A stretch of 64,000 bases of DNA from Xanthobacteraceae bacterium 501b (lineage in GTDB: Bacteria; Pseudomonadota; Alphaproteobacteria; Rhizobiales; Xanthobacteraceae): assembly GCA_000378025.1 (NCBI GenBank), contig KB899087.1, positions 1,984,001-2,048,000 on the forward strand, read 5' to 3'. Below, one piece after another: positions 10,153-19,981 of this stretch. Position numbers and translations under genes: made by a program. Position 1 is the stretch's first letter. Every line of letters starts with the position of its first letter. The notes under the pieces were generated by a model. That model had not been told where the DNA came from. It was given only the letters and a program-made list of their open reading frames with translations, and made no database searches.

Positions 10153-11670
10153 CTACCCCGAGAGCACGGTCGATTCGCGGCCGATCAGCCGGCCGAGCGT
10201 GCGCAGGCGGCTGGCGATGCGGTCGCCGCTCAGCGGCGCCAGTTCGCCGCGCAGCTGCAGCGCCAGCTTGCCGCGCTCCACCATCAGCGGCGTCAGCGGC
10301 AGCGTGCCCGGCATGGCGGCGGAGAGGATGTAGCCGACCCGCATCGCCGCGCCGAGAATGCGCGCCCGGTCCAGCAGCCGCGCCGAAACCAGCTCGCGGA
10401 TGCGCGGCGACAGGTCCTCGTCGATCAGCCCCATATGCCGGTAATAGATGGCGAGCGCGAGGAAGGCCCGGCCGGGATGGTCCACCCCAATGAAGGAGGC
10501 GTGGGCGATGAGATTGAGGCTCTGCTCGCCGCGGTAATCGGGGTGCGCCCGCCAGCTGATGTCGGAGAGAAGGCAGGCGGCATGGCGCAGCCGCTTTTCC
10601 TCGACGCTCTCGTCAATGTGGCTGCTCTTCATGAACTGGTCGGTCCAGTCGATCAGCTCCCAGCCATGGGCGGGGGAGCGGGCGCGCACCTCGTTCAGCT
10701 CGGCGGCAGCTGAGATCAGCGGGTCGTGCTGGCGCTCCTCGGCCTCCAGCAACTCATAGAGCAGCCCCTCGCGCACGCCCTGCGCCGAGATGAAGACATT
10801 GGCCGGCTTGCCGATGCGGATCAGATGTTCCAGCACCAGCGCGCCATAGGGCAGCAGCGGCCGGCGCACGTCGGAAACGGTGTCGATGCGCGAGAGCGTG
10901 TCGATCGGCACCCGCCGCACCAGCCGGCAGAACTCCAGCGCCTCGCGGGCGGGGATGATGTAGCCGTGCATCACATGCAGCGGATAGCCGCGCTGGAACA
11001 TGTGCAGCCGCGCCAGCGCGCGCCAGGTGCCGCCGACGGCGTAGAAGGTGCGCCCCCTGAGATGTTCGAGGTGCGGATCCTTGGTCAGCAGGTCCTTGAC
11101 GATCTTGTCGGCCTTCTTCAGCGAGCGGCCGGACGTGTCCTGCAGCGCGAGGCCGCCGAGCGGGAAGGTCACGCCCGCCCCGATGCGCTGGCCTTGCAGA
11201 TCGGCAAGCTCCAGCGAGCCGCCGCCGAGATCGCCGACCACGCCATTGGCGTGATGCACGCCCGAGAGAATGCCGAGCGCGGAAAGCTGCGCCTCGCGCT
11301 TGCCGGAGAGCACCTCGACCTCGGTGCGGCAGATTTCCGTGCAGGCGGCGACGAAGTCCGGCCCGTTGGCGGCGTCGCGCGCGGCCGCGGTGGCGAGCAC
11401 ATAGACCTTGCCCACCCCCATGCGGTCGCACAGCACCCGGAAGCGGCGCAAAGCGGCCAGCGCCTTCTCCACCGCGTCCGGGTTGAGCCGACCGGTGGTC
11501 AGCACCTCGCGGCCGAGCCCGCAGGAGGCCTTCTCATTGAAGATCGGCGTCGGCGAGCGCGACAGGCGCTCATAGACGACGAGGCGGACGGAGTTGGAAC
11601 CGATATCGATGACGGCAACCGACATGCCGGACAACAGGCCGTGTCCGGCATCACGCAAGACTTCGCTCAT
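10153..11670 (-). CDS. ppx: Exopolyphosphatase (Ppx/GppA family)
   Basis: 505 residues. It removes terminal phosphates from polyphosphate or converts pppGpp to ppGpp. The actin-like ATPase fold begins with VAVIDIGSNSVRLVVYE, followed by ASCGLGREVLTTGRL, ATAAARDAANGPDF, the EVLSGKREA segment that carries the catalytic Glu in relatives, and the phosphate loop GVVGDLGGGSLELADL. The C-terminal half is the helical HD-like part. I chose MSEVLRDAGHGLL, 4 bases after the ppk1 stop, over an upstream ATG inside ppk1. It is co-transcribed with ppk1, pairing polyphosphate breakdown with synthesis. Confidence 0.94.
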   Translation of the reverse strand: MSEVLRDAGHGLLSGMSVAVIDIGSNSVRLVVYERLSRSPTPIFNEKASCGLGREVLTTGRLNPDAVEKALAALRRFRVLCDRMGVGKVYVLATAAARDAANGPDFVAACTEICRTEVEVLSGKREAQLSALGILSGVHHANGVVGDLGGGSLELADLQGQRIGAGVTFPLGGLALQDTSGRSLKKADKIVKDLLTKDPHLEHLRGRTFYAVGGTWRALARLHMFQRGYPLHVMHGYIIPAREALEFCRLVRRVPIDTLSRIDTVSDVRRPLLPYGALVLEHLIRIGKPANVFISAQGVREGLLYELLEAEERQHDPLISAAAELNEVRARSPAHGWELIDWTDQFMKSSHIDESVEEKRLRHAACLLSDISWRAHPDYRGEQSLNLIAHASFIGVDHPGRAFLALAIYYRHMGLIDEDLSPRIRELVSARLLDRARILGAAMRVGYILSAAMPGTLPLTPLMVERGKLALQLRGELAPLSGDRIASRLRTLGRLIGRESTVLSG

Positions 11671-11674
11671 GCGC

Positions 11675-13975
11675 TCACGTCCGATCGCGACGGCGCAGGA
11701 GGTTGCGGGGCGAGGATTCCTTGAGCGACTTGCCACGTCCCGACAGGCTCGGATTGGTCATGAAATATTGCTGGGCGTTGAACTTTTCCTCGCCCTCGCC
11801 GGGCACTATGCGCTGCGAGGAGCCATCGGGCAACACGCTCCAGCTCTGCTGGTTGTCCTGCAGATTGGCGACCATGATCTGTTCGAGAATCTGCATGTGC
11901 ACGGTCGGGTTGGTGATCGGGCACAGCGATTCCACCCGCCGGTCGAGATTGCGCGGCATCAGGTCGGCGGAGGAGATGTAGAGCGCCGCCCCGGTATGGG
12001 GCAGGCCATGGCCATTGCCGAAGCAATAGATGCGCTCATGCTCCAGGAAGCGGCCGACGATCGACTTGACGCGAATATTCTCCGACAGGCCCGGCACGCC
12101 GGGACGCAGGCAGCAGATGCCGCGCACCACGATCTCGATCGGCACGCCGGCCTGGCTGGCGCGGTAGAGCGCATCGATGATCATCGGGTCGACCAGCGAG
12201 TTCATCTTCAGCCAGATCGCCGCCGGCTTGCCGGCCTTGGCGAACTCCATCTCGGCGTCGATATGGTCGAGGATCTTGGTCTTCAGCGTCAGCGGCGCGA
12301 TCGCCAGCTTCTCCAGCCCCACCGGCTCGGCATAGCCGGTGATGAAGTTGAAGATGCGCGCCACGTCGCGGCCGATCGCCGGGTCGGCGGTGAAGAAGGA
12401 CAGGTCGGTGTAGATGCGGGCGGTGATCGGGTGATAATTGCCCGTGCCGACATGGCAGTAGCTCGCCAGCGCCCCACCCTCGCGCCGCACCACCAGCGAG
12501 AGCTTGGCGTGGGTCTTCAGCTCCAGGAAGCCGAACACCACCTGCACGCCGGCCCGCTCCAGATCGCGCGCCCAGCGGATATTGGCCTCCTCGTCGAAGC
12601 GCGCCTTCAGCTCGACCAGCGCCGTCACCGACTTGCCGGCCTCCGCCGCCTCGGCCAGCGCCTTGACGATCGGGCTGTCGGAGGAGGTGCGGTAGAGCGT
12701 CTGCTTGATGGCGACGACATTGGGGTCGCGCGCCGCCTGGCGCAGGAACTGCACCACCACGTCGAAGGATTCATAGGGGTGGTGGACGACGAGGTCCTTC
12801 TCGCGGATGGCGGCGAAGCAGTCGCCGGCATGGTCGCGGATGCGCTCGGGGAAGCGCGGATTATACGGCTTGAACTTCAGGTCCGGCCGGTCGACGCCGA
12901 CCAGCTGGCTGAACTCGTTCAGCGCCAGCACGCCGTCGACGAGGAAGATCTCGTCTTCCACCACGCCCAGCTCCCGCGCGACGAAGACACGCAGTTCCTC
13001 GGGCATGGAGGCGTCGATCTCCATCCGGATCACCTGCCCCAGCCGGCGGCGCTTCAGCGCCGTCTCGAACTGGCGCATCAGGTCCTCGGCCTCTTCCTCG
13101 ACTTCGAGATCGCTGTCGCGGATGACGCGGAAGCCGCCCTGGCCCTTCACCTGGTAGCCCGGGAACAGGCGGCCGATGAACAGGCCGATCATCTGCTCCA
13201 GCGTGATGAAGCGCTGCACCCCGCCCTCGCCATCCGGCAGGCGGATGAAGCGGTCGATCTTGGCCGGCACGCGGATCAGCGCGTTCATCCTGCGCCCGTC
13301 ATGGATGCGCGAGAGCTGCAGCGCCAGCGAGAAGCCGAGATTGGGGATGAACGGGAACGGGTGCGCCGGGTCGATGGCGAGCGGGGTCAGCACCGGGAAG
13401 ACATGGGCGAGGAAGAAGTCGTCGAGCACCGCCCGGTCGGCCTTCTGCACATCGGCGCCGTCCACCAGCACGATGCCGCAGCCGATCAGCGACTGCCGCA
13501 GCCCGCGCCAGCGCGCCTGCTGGTCCTCGGCAAGTTCCGCCGCCGCCACGCCGATGCGCGCCAGCTGCTCGATCGGGTTCAGTCCGTCCGGGCTGCGGGC
13601 GGTGTAGCCCTCGCGCACCTGCTCCTTCAGGCCGGCGACGCGGACCATGAAGAACTCGTCGAGATTATTGGCCGAGATGGAGAGGAAGCGCAGCTGCTCC
13701 AGCATCGGGTGCTCGGTGTTGGCGGCTTCCTCCAGCACCCGGCGGTTGAACTCCAGCCAGGAGAGTTCGCGGTTGATGAATCGCTCGGGCGCCTTCATCA
13801 GCTCGTCTTCCAGCGGACGGGGCGGCACCGTCGGCTGGATCGGCATCTCGGTCAGTTCGACACTCGGCTCGACCTGCATTTCCGTCTCGCTCACCGTCGC
13901 CACTCCATCCTTTTTGCGGGGGGCCCGCTTCGTCCGGCGCGAAGGTCGCCGGGCATCGTGACGGCTGGATGACAT
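11675..13975 (-). CDS. ppk1: Polyphosphate kinase 1
   Basis: 766 residues. It transfers the gamma-phosphate of ATP reversibly to polyphosphate, usually at the membrane. After a basic, probably disordered N-terminus come the PPK1 domains: [18 protein letters not shown] near residue 65, [17 protein letters not shown], the head domain, and the C-terminal catalytic domains. The segment [12 protein letters not shown] contains the His that is phosphorylated in the family, and [19 protein letters not shown] follows. The N-terminal extension of about 60 residues relative to the E. coli enzyme is of unknown use. It lies between hdaA (7 bases upstream) and ppx (4 bases downstream) in one operon. Confidence 0.97.
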   Translation of the reverse strand: MSSSRHDARRPSRRTKRAPRKKDGVATVSETEMQVEPSVELTEMPIQPTVPPRPLEDELMKAPERFINRELSWLEFNRRVLEEAANTEHPMLEQLRFLSISANNLDEFFMVRVAGLKEQVREGYTARSPDGLNPIEQLARIGVAAAELAEDQQARWRGLRQSLIGCGIVLVDGADVQKADRAVLDDFFLAHVFPVLTPLAIDPAHPFPFIPNLGFSLALQLSRIHDGRRMNALIRVPAKIDRFIRLPDGEGGVQRFITLEQMIGLFIGRLFPGYQVKGQGGFRVIRDSDLEVEEEAEDLMRQFETALKRRRLGQVIRMEIDASMPEELRVFVARELGVVEDEIFLVDGVLALNEFSQLVGVDRPDLKFKPYNPRFPERIRDHAGDCFAAIREKDLVVHHPYESFDVVVQFLRQAARDPNVVAIKQTLYRTSSDSPIVKALAEAAEAGKSVTALVELKARFDEEANIRWARDLERAGVQVVFGFLELKTHAKLSLVVRREGGALASYCHVGTGNYHPITARIYTDLSFFTADPAIGRDVARIFNFITGYAEPVGLEKLAIAPLTLKTKILDHIDAEMEFAKAGKPAAIWLKMNSLVDPMIIDALYRASQAGVPIEIVVRGICCLRPGVPGLSENIRVKSIVGRFLEHERIYCFGNGHGLPHTGAALYISSADLMPRNLDRRVESLCPITNPTVHMQILEQIMVANLQDNQQSWSVLPDGSSQRIVPGEGEEKFNAQQYFMTNPSLSGRGKSLKESSPRNLLRRRDRT

Positions 13976-13982
13976 GTCGCGT

Positions 13983-14720
13983 TTAACCTATGGTCAAGTC
14001 GTTGAGGACAATTTCGCCGGCCGCCGGTTCCGTCTCGTCGGACGCATCCGCCCGCCCGCGCAGCAGTTCGGCGGCGAGGGCCCGGGTGAGCGGCCGCTTG
14101 CGCGCCAGCGCCTCGCGGTCGAGTTCGGCGACGACATCGCGCAACCCGGCAATGGACCGTTCGACGCGGGGCAGAAGGTAGGCCAGCAGCGCCTCGTCGG
14201 GAAGGATCTGCCGGTCGGCGAACAGCTTCACCGCCACCGCCGCCAGCAATTCCTCATCAGGCGGGCCGAGCCGCACCACCGGCAGCACCCGCAGCCGCGA
14301 GGCGAGATCGGCGGTGGCGAGCGTTTCCGACAGCGTCGAGGGCAGCCGCGCCGAGGTGATCAGCAGCCCCGCCTTCTGCTCGCCCACCAGGTTCAGCAGG
14401 TGAAACAGCGCCGCTTCCGGCACCCCGCCCTCGCCCAGATCCTCCACGACAAGCGCGCCGCTGGCCAGCAGGCCGGGCACGGCGGCGATGTCGAGCGCCG
14501 ACGCCGGGATGAGCTTCGCGCCGGAAGCCTCGGCGAAGATGGCGGCGAGATGCGACTTGCCCGAGCCCGCTGGCCCCACCAGCGCCACGGCGCGTGCCGG
14601 CCAGTCCGGCCAGGAATCGATCAGCGCCAGCGCCGCCTCATTGGCGAGGCCGGGCAGGAAATCGTCCCGCGACCGGCTGTCGGCATGGGGCAGATCGAGG
14701 GCAAGCTGCCGGCTGGCCAT
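13983..14720 (-). CDS. hdaA: DnaA-regulatory protein HdaA (DnaA-like AAA+ without DNA-binding domain)
   Basis: 245 residues. In Caulobacter, HdaA binds the sliding clamp and promotes hydrolysis of ATP on DnaA, stopping re-initiation. Visible parts are the N-terminal clamp-binding-like QLALDLP (residues 5-11), Walker [12 protein letters not shown], Walker B ALVVEDLG, and the AAA+ arginine region [17 protein letters not shown]. The helix-turn-helix domain of DnaA is absent, as expected for Hda. The start at 14720 follows the AI-2E transporter stop by 2 bases. Position next to ppk1 is conserved in many Hyphomicrobiales as far as I know. Confidence 0.9.
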   Translation of the reverse strand: MASRQLALDLPHADSRSRDDFLPGLANEAALALIDSWPDWPARAVALVGPAGSGKSHLAAIFAEASGAKLIPASALDIAAVPGLLASGALVVEDLGEGGVPEAALFHLLNLVGEQKAGLLITSARLPSTLSETLATADLASRLRVLPVVRLGPPDEELLAAVAVKLFADRQILPDEALLAYLLPRVERSIAGLRDVVAELDREALARKRPLTRALAAELLRGRADASDETEPAAGEIVLNDLTIG

Positions 14721-14722
14721 GC

Positions 14723-15850
14723 TCAGCGCGCCCGGCTCTCGGGAAAATACGGCACCGGCGCGGGGGCGCTGTGCAGTTCCGCCTCGCCCTCCCCGGTATA
14801 GAGCGGACTTTCCAGATATTGGTTGATGGCGAAGCGCACCAGCACCCCCACCGCCGCCGCCAGCGGCACCGCCAGCAGCAGGCCGAGGAAGCCGAGCAGA
14901 TAGCCGAAGGCCAGCAGGGCGAACATCAGCCACACCGGGTGCAGGCCGACACTATCGCCCACCAGCTTGGGCGAGAGGATGTAGCCCTCGATGAACTGGC
15001 CGAACACGAAGATGCCGATGACGATGGCGATCATCGAATAGTCGGGGAAGAACTGCACGATGGCGACGCCGCCCGCCAGCACCAGCCCGGTCAGCGAGCC
15101 GACATAGGGGATGAAGGTGATGATCCCCGAAACGAAGCCGATGACGAAGCCGAAATTCAGCCCGGTCATGGTCAGGCTGATGGCGTAGAAGCTGCCGAGG
15201 ATGAGGCAGACCAGCGACTGACCGCGCACGAAGCCGGCAATAGCGCCGTCCATCTGGCCGGCAAGGCCGCGCAGGGTGGCGCGGTGGCGCACCGGCAGCC
15301 AGGAATCCACCTTGTGGACCATGCTGTACCAGTCGTTGAGAATGTAGAACGCCACCACCGGGGTGATAACCAGCAGCGAGAACACCGAGAGCAGCGCCTG
15401 CCCACCGGTCCACAGCCCCTGGATCAGGGTGAGCATGTAGGTCGCGCCCTGCGACACCAGCTCGTTCAGCCCGGTCTGCACGCTCGGCAGCCGGTCGCCG
15501 ACGAACTCGCGCAGCCACGCGGCCTTTTCGCCCTCGCCGGTCAACAGGTTCTGCAGCTTGCCGATATATTCCGGCAGGCGCTGGATGAAGGCGGCGAGCT
15601 GCGAGCCGAAGATCGGCACCACAAGCAGCATCAACAGGATCGCCAGCAGCAGCGTCAGGGTGATCGTCACCAGCGAGGCCACCAGCCGGTTGACGCCCCA
15701 GCGCTCCAGCCGCGTCGTCACCGGGTTGAGGAAATAGGCCAAGGCCAAGCCGGCGACGAAGGGCAGCAACACGCTGCTCAGCAGCCATGAGGCAGCAATG
15801 AACAGACCGAGCACGGTCAGCCAGAACATCACCTGCTTGTGCCACGCCAT
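14723..15850 (-). CDS. AI-2E family transporter (PerM-like membrane protein)
   Basis: 375 residues with about eight hydrophobic segments. The first pair is MFWLTVLGLFIAASWLLSS and VLLPFVAGLALAYFLNPV; the C-terminal signature of the family is seen in FVSGIITFIPYVGS and FGQFIEGYILSPKLVGDSV followed by GLHPVWLMFALLAFGYLLG. E. coli TqsA exports autoinducer-2, but the family is broad and the substrate here is unknown; some members work as sodium-proton antiporters. The chosen start MAWHKQVMF at 15850 gives the family length; the open frame extends upstream without family similarity. It heads the hdaA-ppk1-ppx operon. Confidence 0.9.
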   Translation of the reverse strand: MAWHKQVMFWLTVLGLFIAASWLLSSVLLPFVAGLALAYFLNPVTTRLERWGVNRLVASLVTITLTLLLAILLMLLVVPIFGSQLAAFIQRLPEYIGKLQNLLTGEGEKAAWLREFVGDRLPSVQTGLNELVSQGATYMLTLIQGLWTGGQALLSVFSLLVITPVVAFYILNDWYSMVHKVDSWLPVRHRATLRGLAGQMDGAIAGFVRGQSLVCLILGSFYAISLTMTGLNFGFVIGFVSGIITFIPYVGSLTGLVLAGGVAIVQFFPDYSMIAIVIGIFVFGQFIEGYILSPKLVGDSVGLHPVWLMFALLAFGYLLGFLGLLLAVPLAAAVGVLVRFAINQYLESPLYTGEGEAELHSAPAPVPYFPESRAR

Positions 15851-16050
15851 TCGACAACCGCCTCTCGCCCGGGCCCGCGCCTGCCGGCGTCGCCTCGCGC
15901 ACATAAATACAGGAAAACGGCGCGCGTGCGATGCACAAGCCGCAGCGCCGGTCCACTCGCCCCCGCCATTCACAGAACCTTCCCCAACGCGACATGGCCG
16001 TGGACGTTCCGCCATGGCAGAAGGCAGAACGCCGGCAGGAGGAGCGCGTG

Positions 16051-16791
16051 ATGGAAGACCCGCTTTATACCGATGCGTCCCTCGTCGCCTTCTACGACGC
16101 CGAGAACGATTGGGGCATGGACCGCAGCTTCTGCGCCGACCTTGCCCGGGATGCGGACTCGGTCCTCGATCTCGGCTGCGGGACGGGGGCGTTTCTCGCG
16201 GGACTGTCCAACCCCGTCCGGGTCGGCGTCGATCCGGCAGCGGCGATGCTCGACATAGCCCGTGCCCGCCCGGGCACGGAGGGCGCGCAATGGATCGCGG
16301 CCGATGCCCGCACGCTGCGCCTTAGCCGGCGGTTCGATCTCATCGTGCTGACCGGGCACGCCTTCCAGGTGTTCCTCACCGACGACGACCAGCACGCCGC
16401 GCTCACGACCATCGCGGCCCATCTGGCGCCGGGCGGGCGCTTCATCTTCGACAGCCGCAACCCGGCCGCCCGGGAATGGGAGGAGTGGCAGCCACACAAT
16501 TCGCGCCGGTGGGTCGATCATCCCGCCCATGGCCGGGTCGAGGCCTGGAACAACGCGACCTGCGATGCCGCCTCGGGAATCGTCACCTACGGCACCTATT
16601 ATCGCCTGGACGACGGGCGCACCCTGAGCGCGCAGAGCCGCATCCGCTTCACCCCGAAGACCGAGCTTGAACGGCGAATCACCCAGGCCGGGCTGAGCGT
16701 GCAGCGTTGGCTTGGCGATTGGGCCGGCGGGCCGGTTGGAGAGGCGTCCCCCGAGTTCATTCCCCTCGGCGGCCTCGCTTCGCCGGCGTGA
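16051..16791 (+). CDS. Class I SAM-dependent methyltransferase, unknown substrate
   Basis: 246 residues. Motif I VLDLGCGTGAFL is near residues 38-49; GVDPAAAMLDIAR and the acidic WIAADARTLRL follow, and motif IV-like FDLIVLTGHAFQVFLTDDD contains the post-substrate loop. The C-terminal half (FIFDSRNPAAREWEEWQPH) is typical of small-molecule methyltransferases. AGGAGG at 16037-16042 is an ideal ribosome site for the ATG at 16051, so an upstream open stretch to 15931 is left out. It is divergent from the AI-2E gene and followed by benE at 80 bases. The substrate cannot be told from the sequence. Confidence 0.88.
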   Translation: MEDPLYTDASLVAFYDAENDWGMDRSFCADLARDADSVLDLGCGTGAFLAGLSNPVRVGVDPAAAMLDIARARPGTEGAQWIAADARTLRLSRRFDLIVLTGHAFQVFLTDDDQHAALTTIAAHLAPGGRFIFDSRNPAAREWEEWQPHNSRRWVDHPAHGRVEAWNNATCDAASGIVTYGTYYRLDDGRTLSAQSRIRFTPKTELERRITQAGLSVQRWLGDWAGGPVGEASPEFIPLGGLASPA

Positions 16792-16871
16792 GCCACCCCT
16801 GATGACGGCGCCGGCCGCGCGTGGCAAAAGGCGTCGTCGCGCCGGCCCGGCGTGCTGTTCGGATCTGCCGC

Positions 16872-18020
16872 ATGCGTTCCTCTGTCGTCACCTCAGGCAT
16901 CGTCGCCGCCCTTGTCGGCTTTGGCGGCACGCTCACCCTCATCGTCGCGGCGGCGCAGGCGCTCGGCGCCACGCCGGGGCAGATCACCTCGGGCGTCATC
17001 GGCCTGTGCCTGTCGATGGCGGCGACCTCGGCCTGGCTCGGCTGGCGCCACCGCATGCCGATCATCACCGCCTGGACCACGCCCGGCGCGGCGCTGATCG
17101 CCGCCTCGCACGGCCTCACCATCGAGCCGGCGGTGGGCGCGTTCATCGTCGCCGGCGTGCTGATCCTCGTCACGGCGGCGGTCAAGCCGCTGGGCGCGCT
17201 GGTGCAGCGCCTGCCGGTGGCGATCGCCGCCGCCATGCTGGCGGGCGTGCTGTTCCGCTTCTGCACCGGCGTGTTCGCCGCCGGGCAGGTCGACCCGCTG
17301 CTGGTGCTGCCGCTGGTGCTGCTGTTCCTGGTCGCCCGGCGGATCAGCCCGTTCGGCGCCGTGCTGGCGGTGCTGGTGCTCGGTATCGCGCTGGCCTTCA
17401 TTCTCGGCCGCGTCGGCCCGCTGCCCGACGGCGTGCCATGGCCGACCGTTGAACTGATCGTGCCGCAGTTCGACCTGCAGGCGATGATCGGCGTCGGCAT
17501 CCCGCTCTACATCGTCACCATGGCCTCGCAGAACCTGCCCGGCTTCGCCGTGCTGCAGGCGGCCGGCTACAAGCCGCCGGCGCCCTCGATCCTCGCCTCC
17601 ACCGCCATCGCCTCGCTGATAACAGCGCCGATCGGCTCGCTGACCAGCAACCTCGCCGCCATCACCGCCTCGATCTGCACCGGGCCGGACACCCATCCCG
17701 ACCCGGCCAAGCGCTGGCTGGCGACGCCGTTCTATGCGCTGAGCTACCTCGTGCTGGCCGGCTTCGGCGCCGGCGCGGTGGCGCTGATCGCCGCCCTGCC
17801 GCGCGAACTGGTGGCGACCTTCGCCGGGCTCGCGCTGCTCGGCCCGCTGGTCAATGCGCTGGGCTCGGCGATGGGCGACGCGGCCAAGCGCTTTCCCGCC
17901 GTGCTGACGCTGGCCGTCACCGCCTCGGGCCTGTCGCTGTTCGGCCTCGGCTCCGCCTTCTGGGGACTGGCCGCCGGCCTCACCGCGCTGGGCATCGAGC
18001 ATGCCGGGCGCCGGGGCTGA
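16872..18020 (+). CDS. benE: Benzoate/H+ symporter family protein BenE
   Basis: 382 residues, almost all hydrophobic, with 11-12 membrane segments. It follows the BenE family: MRSSVVTSGIVAALVGFGGT at the start, AWTTPGAALIAASHG (residues near 75), the mid-part MIGVGIPLYIVTMASQNLPG, and APIGSLTSNLAAITASICTG. The first member was named as a benzoate-proton symporter, but family members occur without benzoate genes, as here: no ring-degradation gene lies in the window. Substrate is therefore open. An earlier ATG at 16821 adds a non-family stretch. Together with the preceding methyltransferase it separates the AI-2E gene from purM. Confidence 0.88.
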   Translation: MRSSVVTSGIVAALVGFGGTLTLIVAAAQALGATPGQITSGVIGLCLSMAATSAWLGWRHRMPIITAWTTPGAALIAASHGLTIEPAVGAFIVAGVLILVTAAVKPLGALVQRLPVAIAAAMLAGVLFRFCTGVFAAGQVDPLLVLPLVLLFLVARRISPFGAVLAVLVLGIALAFILGRVGPLPDGVPWPTVELIVPQFDLQAMIGVGIPLYIVTMASQNLPGFAVLQAAGYKPPAPSILASTAIASLITAPIGSLTSNLAAITASICTGPDTHPDPAKRWLATPFYALSYLVLAGFGAGAVALIAALPRELVATFAGLALLGPLVNALGSAMGDAAKRFPAVLTLAVTASGLSLFGLGSAFWGLAAGLTALGIEHAGRRG

Positions 18021-18077
18021 GGCCGCAGCGTGCGGGGGAAAGCCGCCCGCGACCTTGCCCGCCGCGCCATAAGCGGC

Positions 18078-18193
18078 TAGAGCACGCGCCGATCAGCTTG
18101 CACGCAAGCTGATCGGATCACGCGTTCTCTATCAACACTTTAGAGAGCGATTTACCGAGCCGATTGATTCAATCGGCTCGGATCGCGCTCTAA
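18078..18193. repeat. Tandem pair of REP-like palindromic elements
   Basis: Two head-to-tail palindromes of about 54 bp fill the gap between benE and purM. The first (18078-18131) runs from TAGAGCACGCG to CGCGTTCTCTA with an inner hairpin of 13-bp arms (CCGATCAGCTTGC, 18089-18101, and GCAAGCTGATCGG, 18104-18116). The second (18140-18193) runs from TTAGAGAGCGAT to ATCGCGCTCTAA with inner arms CCGAGCCGATTGA (18155-18167) and its exact complement (18169-18181). The nested layout with TAGAG/CTCTA ends is shared, the inner sequences have diverged. It looks like a genome-wide intergenic repeat family; no other copy was seen here. Confidence 0.75.
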
Positions 18194-18220
18194 GCCGCCA
18201 CCATTCCTAGAGGGCATGCG

Positions 18221-19300
18221 ATGACCGGTACGGACAAGGGCCTCAGCTATCGCGATGCGGGCGTCGACATCGACGCCGGCAACCGGCTGGTCGATCTCAT
18301 CAAGCCGCTGGTCAAGGCGACCCGCCGGCCGGGCGCCGATGCGGACATTGGCGGCTTCGGCGGGGTGTTCGACCCCAAGGCCGCCGGCTTCAAGGACCCG
18401 CTCATCGTCGCCACCACCGATGGCGTCGGCACCAAGCTGAAGATCGCCATCGAGACCGGCCGGCACGGCACCATCGGCATTGACCTCGTCGCCATGTGCG
18501 TCAACGATCTCGTGGTGCAGGGCGCCGAGCCGCTGTTCTTCCTCGATTATTTCGCCACCGGCAAGCTGGCCCCCGAGGTCGGCGCCACCATCGTCGCCGG
18601 CATCGCGAGGGGCTGCGTCGAGGCCGGCTGCGCGCTGATCGGCGGCGAGACGGCTGAAATGCCGGGCATGTATGCGGAAGGCGACTACGACCTCGCCGGC
18701 TTCTCGGTCGGCGCGGTGGAGCGCGGCGAGCTGCTGCCCTCGCCCAATGTGCGCCCTGGCGACGTACTGCTCGGCCTCGCCTCCTCGGGCGTGCATTCCA
18801 ACGGCTATTCGCTGGTGCGCCGCATCGTCGAGCTGTCCGGCCTCGGCTGGGATTCGCCCGCCCCCTTCGCCCGCGGCCTCACTTTGGGCGAGGCGCTGCT
18901 CATCCCCACCCGGCTCTATGTGAAGTCGGCGCTCAGTGCCATCCGCTCCACCGGCAAGGTGAAGGCGCTCGCCCACATCACCGGCGGCGGCCTCACCGAG
19001 AACCTGCCGCGCGTGCTGCCCAAGCACACGATCGGCCGCATCGACCTGGACGGGCTCACGCTTCCCCCCGTGTTCCGCTGGCTGGCGCAGACCGGCAATG
19101 TGGCGCCGGAAGAGATGCTGCGTGCCTTCAATTGCGGCATCGGCATGGTGGTGGTCTGCGCGCCGGAAGACGCCGAGACCGTGGCCGATGCCTTCGCGCA
19201 GGGCGGCGAGGAAGTGGTGCATCTGGGCGTCATCGAGCCCGGCGAGGGCGCGGCGCACACCGTCTATGACGGCACGCTCACCCTCGACACGCCGCTCTGA
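18221..19300 (+). CDS. purM: Phosphoribosylformylglycinamidine cyclo-ligase (AIR synthetase)
   Basis: 359 residues. It makes aminoimidazole ribonucleotide from FGAM with ATP in purine synthesis. The family core is seen in [19 protein letters not shown] near the start, [34 protein letters not shown], the [11 protein letters not shown] loop and [18 protein letters not shown]. The ATG at 18221 follows closely after the palindromic pair. purN starts 10 bases after the stop, so the two consecutive-pathway genes are one transcript. purF lies far away at 59.6 kb. Confidence 0.97.
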   Translation: MTGTDKGLSYRDAGVDIDAGNRLVDLIKPLVKATRRPGADADIGGFGGVFDPKAAGFKDPLIVATTDGVGTKLKIAIETGRHGTIGIDLVAMCVNDLVVQGAEPLFFLDYFATGKLAPEVGATIVAGIARGCVEAGCALIGGETAEMPGMYAEGDYDLAGFSVGAVERGELLPSPNVRPGDVLLGLASSGVHSNGYSLVRRIVELSGLGWDSPAPFARGLTLGEALLIPTRLYVKSALSAIRSTGKVKALAHITGGGLTENLPRVLPKHTIGRIDLDGLTLPPVFRWLAQTGNVAPEEMLRAFNCGIGMVVVCAPEDAETVADAFAQGGEEVVHLGVIEPGEGAAHTVYDGTLTLDTPL

Positions 19301-19310
19301 GCCGGACGCC

Positions 19311-19964
19311 ATGACCAAACCCCGCGTGGCCGTCCTCATCTCCGGGCGCGGCTCGAACATGATGTCGCTGATCGAGGCGGCTGCCGCCCCGGACTTCCCG
19401 GCGGAAATCGCCGTGGTGATCTCCAACCGCCCGGACGCGCACGGCCTCGCCCGCGCGCAGGCCTGCAACATCCCCACCCGCATCGTCGACCATAAGGCCC
19501 ATGCCGACCGCGCCGCCTTCGACGCCGCCCTCGACGCGGTGCTGGCGGAGGAGCAGGCCGACCTCGTCTGCCTCGCCGGCTTCCTGCGGCTACTCACCGG
19601 CCCGTTCGTGGAAAAGTGGACGGGGCGGATGCTCAACATCCACCCGGCCCTGCTGCCCAGCTTCAAGGGCCTGCACACGCATGAGCGGGCGCTGGCCGAG
19701 GGCGTGCGCATCCATGGCTGCACGGTGCATTTCGTCACGCCGGAAATGGACGTCGGACCCATCCTCATCCAGGCCGCCGTGCCGGTGCTGGAGAGCGACA
19801 CGCCCGACACGCTCGGCGCCCGGGTGCTGGCGCAGGAGCACGTGATCTACCCCGCCGCGCTGCGCCTCGTCGCCGATGGCCGCGCCCGGCTGGTGGAGGG
19901 CCGCGTCGCCCTCGACGAGTTCACCCTCGCCCCGCCGGCGCTGGTCGTGCCCCCGGTCGGCTGA
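19311..19964 (+). CDS. purN: Phosphoribosylglycinamide formyltransferase
   Basis: 217 residues. It transfers the formyl group of 10-formyl-THF to GAR, step three of purine synthesis. Seen are VLISGRGSNMMSLI (phosphate-binding start), ISNRPDAHGLARA, the catalytic region MLNIHPALLPSFKGLHTHE with the Asn and His, and GCTVHFVTPEMDVGPILIQA with the catalytic Asp. The open frame extends upstream over purM, but the ATG at 19311 gives the family length and follows the purM stop. Confidence 0.97.
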   Translation: MTKPRVAVLISGRGSNMMSLIEAAAAPDFPAEIAVVISNRPDAHGLARAQACNIPTRIVDHKAHADRAAFDAALDAVLAEEQADLVCLAGFLRLLTGPFVEKWTGRMLNIHPALLPSFKGLHTHERALAEGVRIHGCTVHFVTPEMDVGPILIQAAVPVLESDTPDTLGARVLAQEHVIYPAALRLVADGRARLVEGRVALDEFTLAPPALVVPPVG

Positions 19965-19981
19965 ACGCCCGCGCGTTTGTT

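Noticed and set aside
11594-13972. Long open frame antisense to ppk1
   Set aside because: Shadow of a real gene with clear PPK1 motifs on the minus strand; no ribosome site or recognisable domain.
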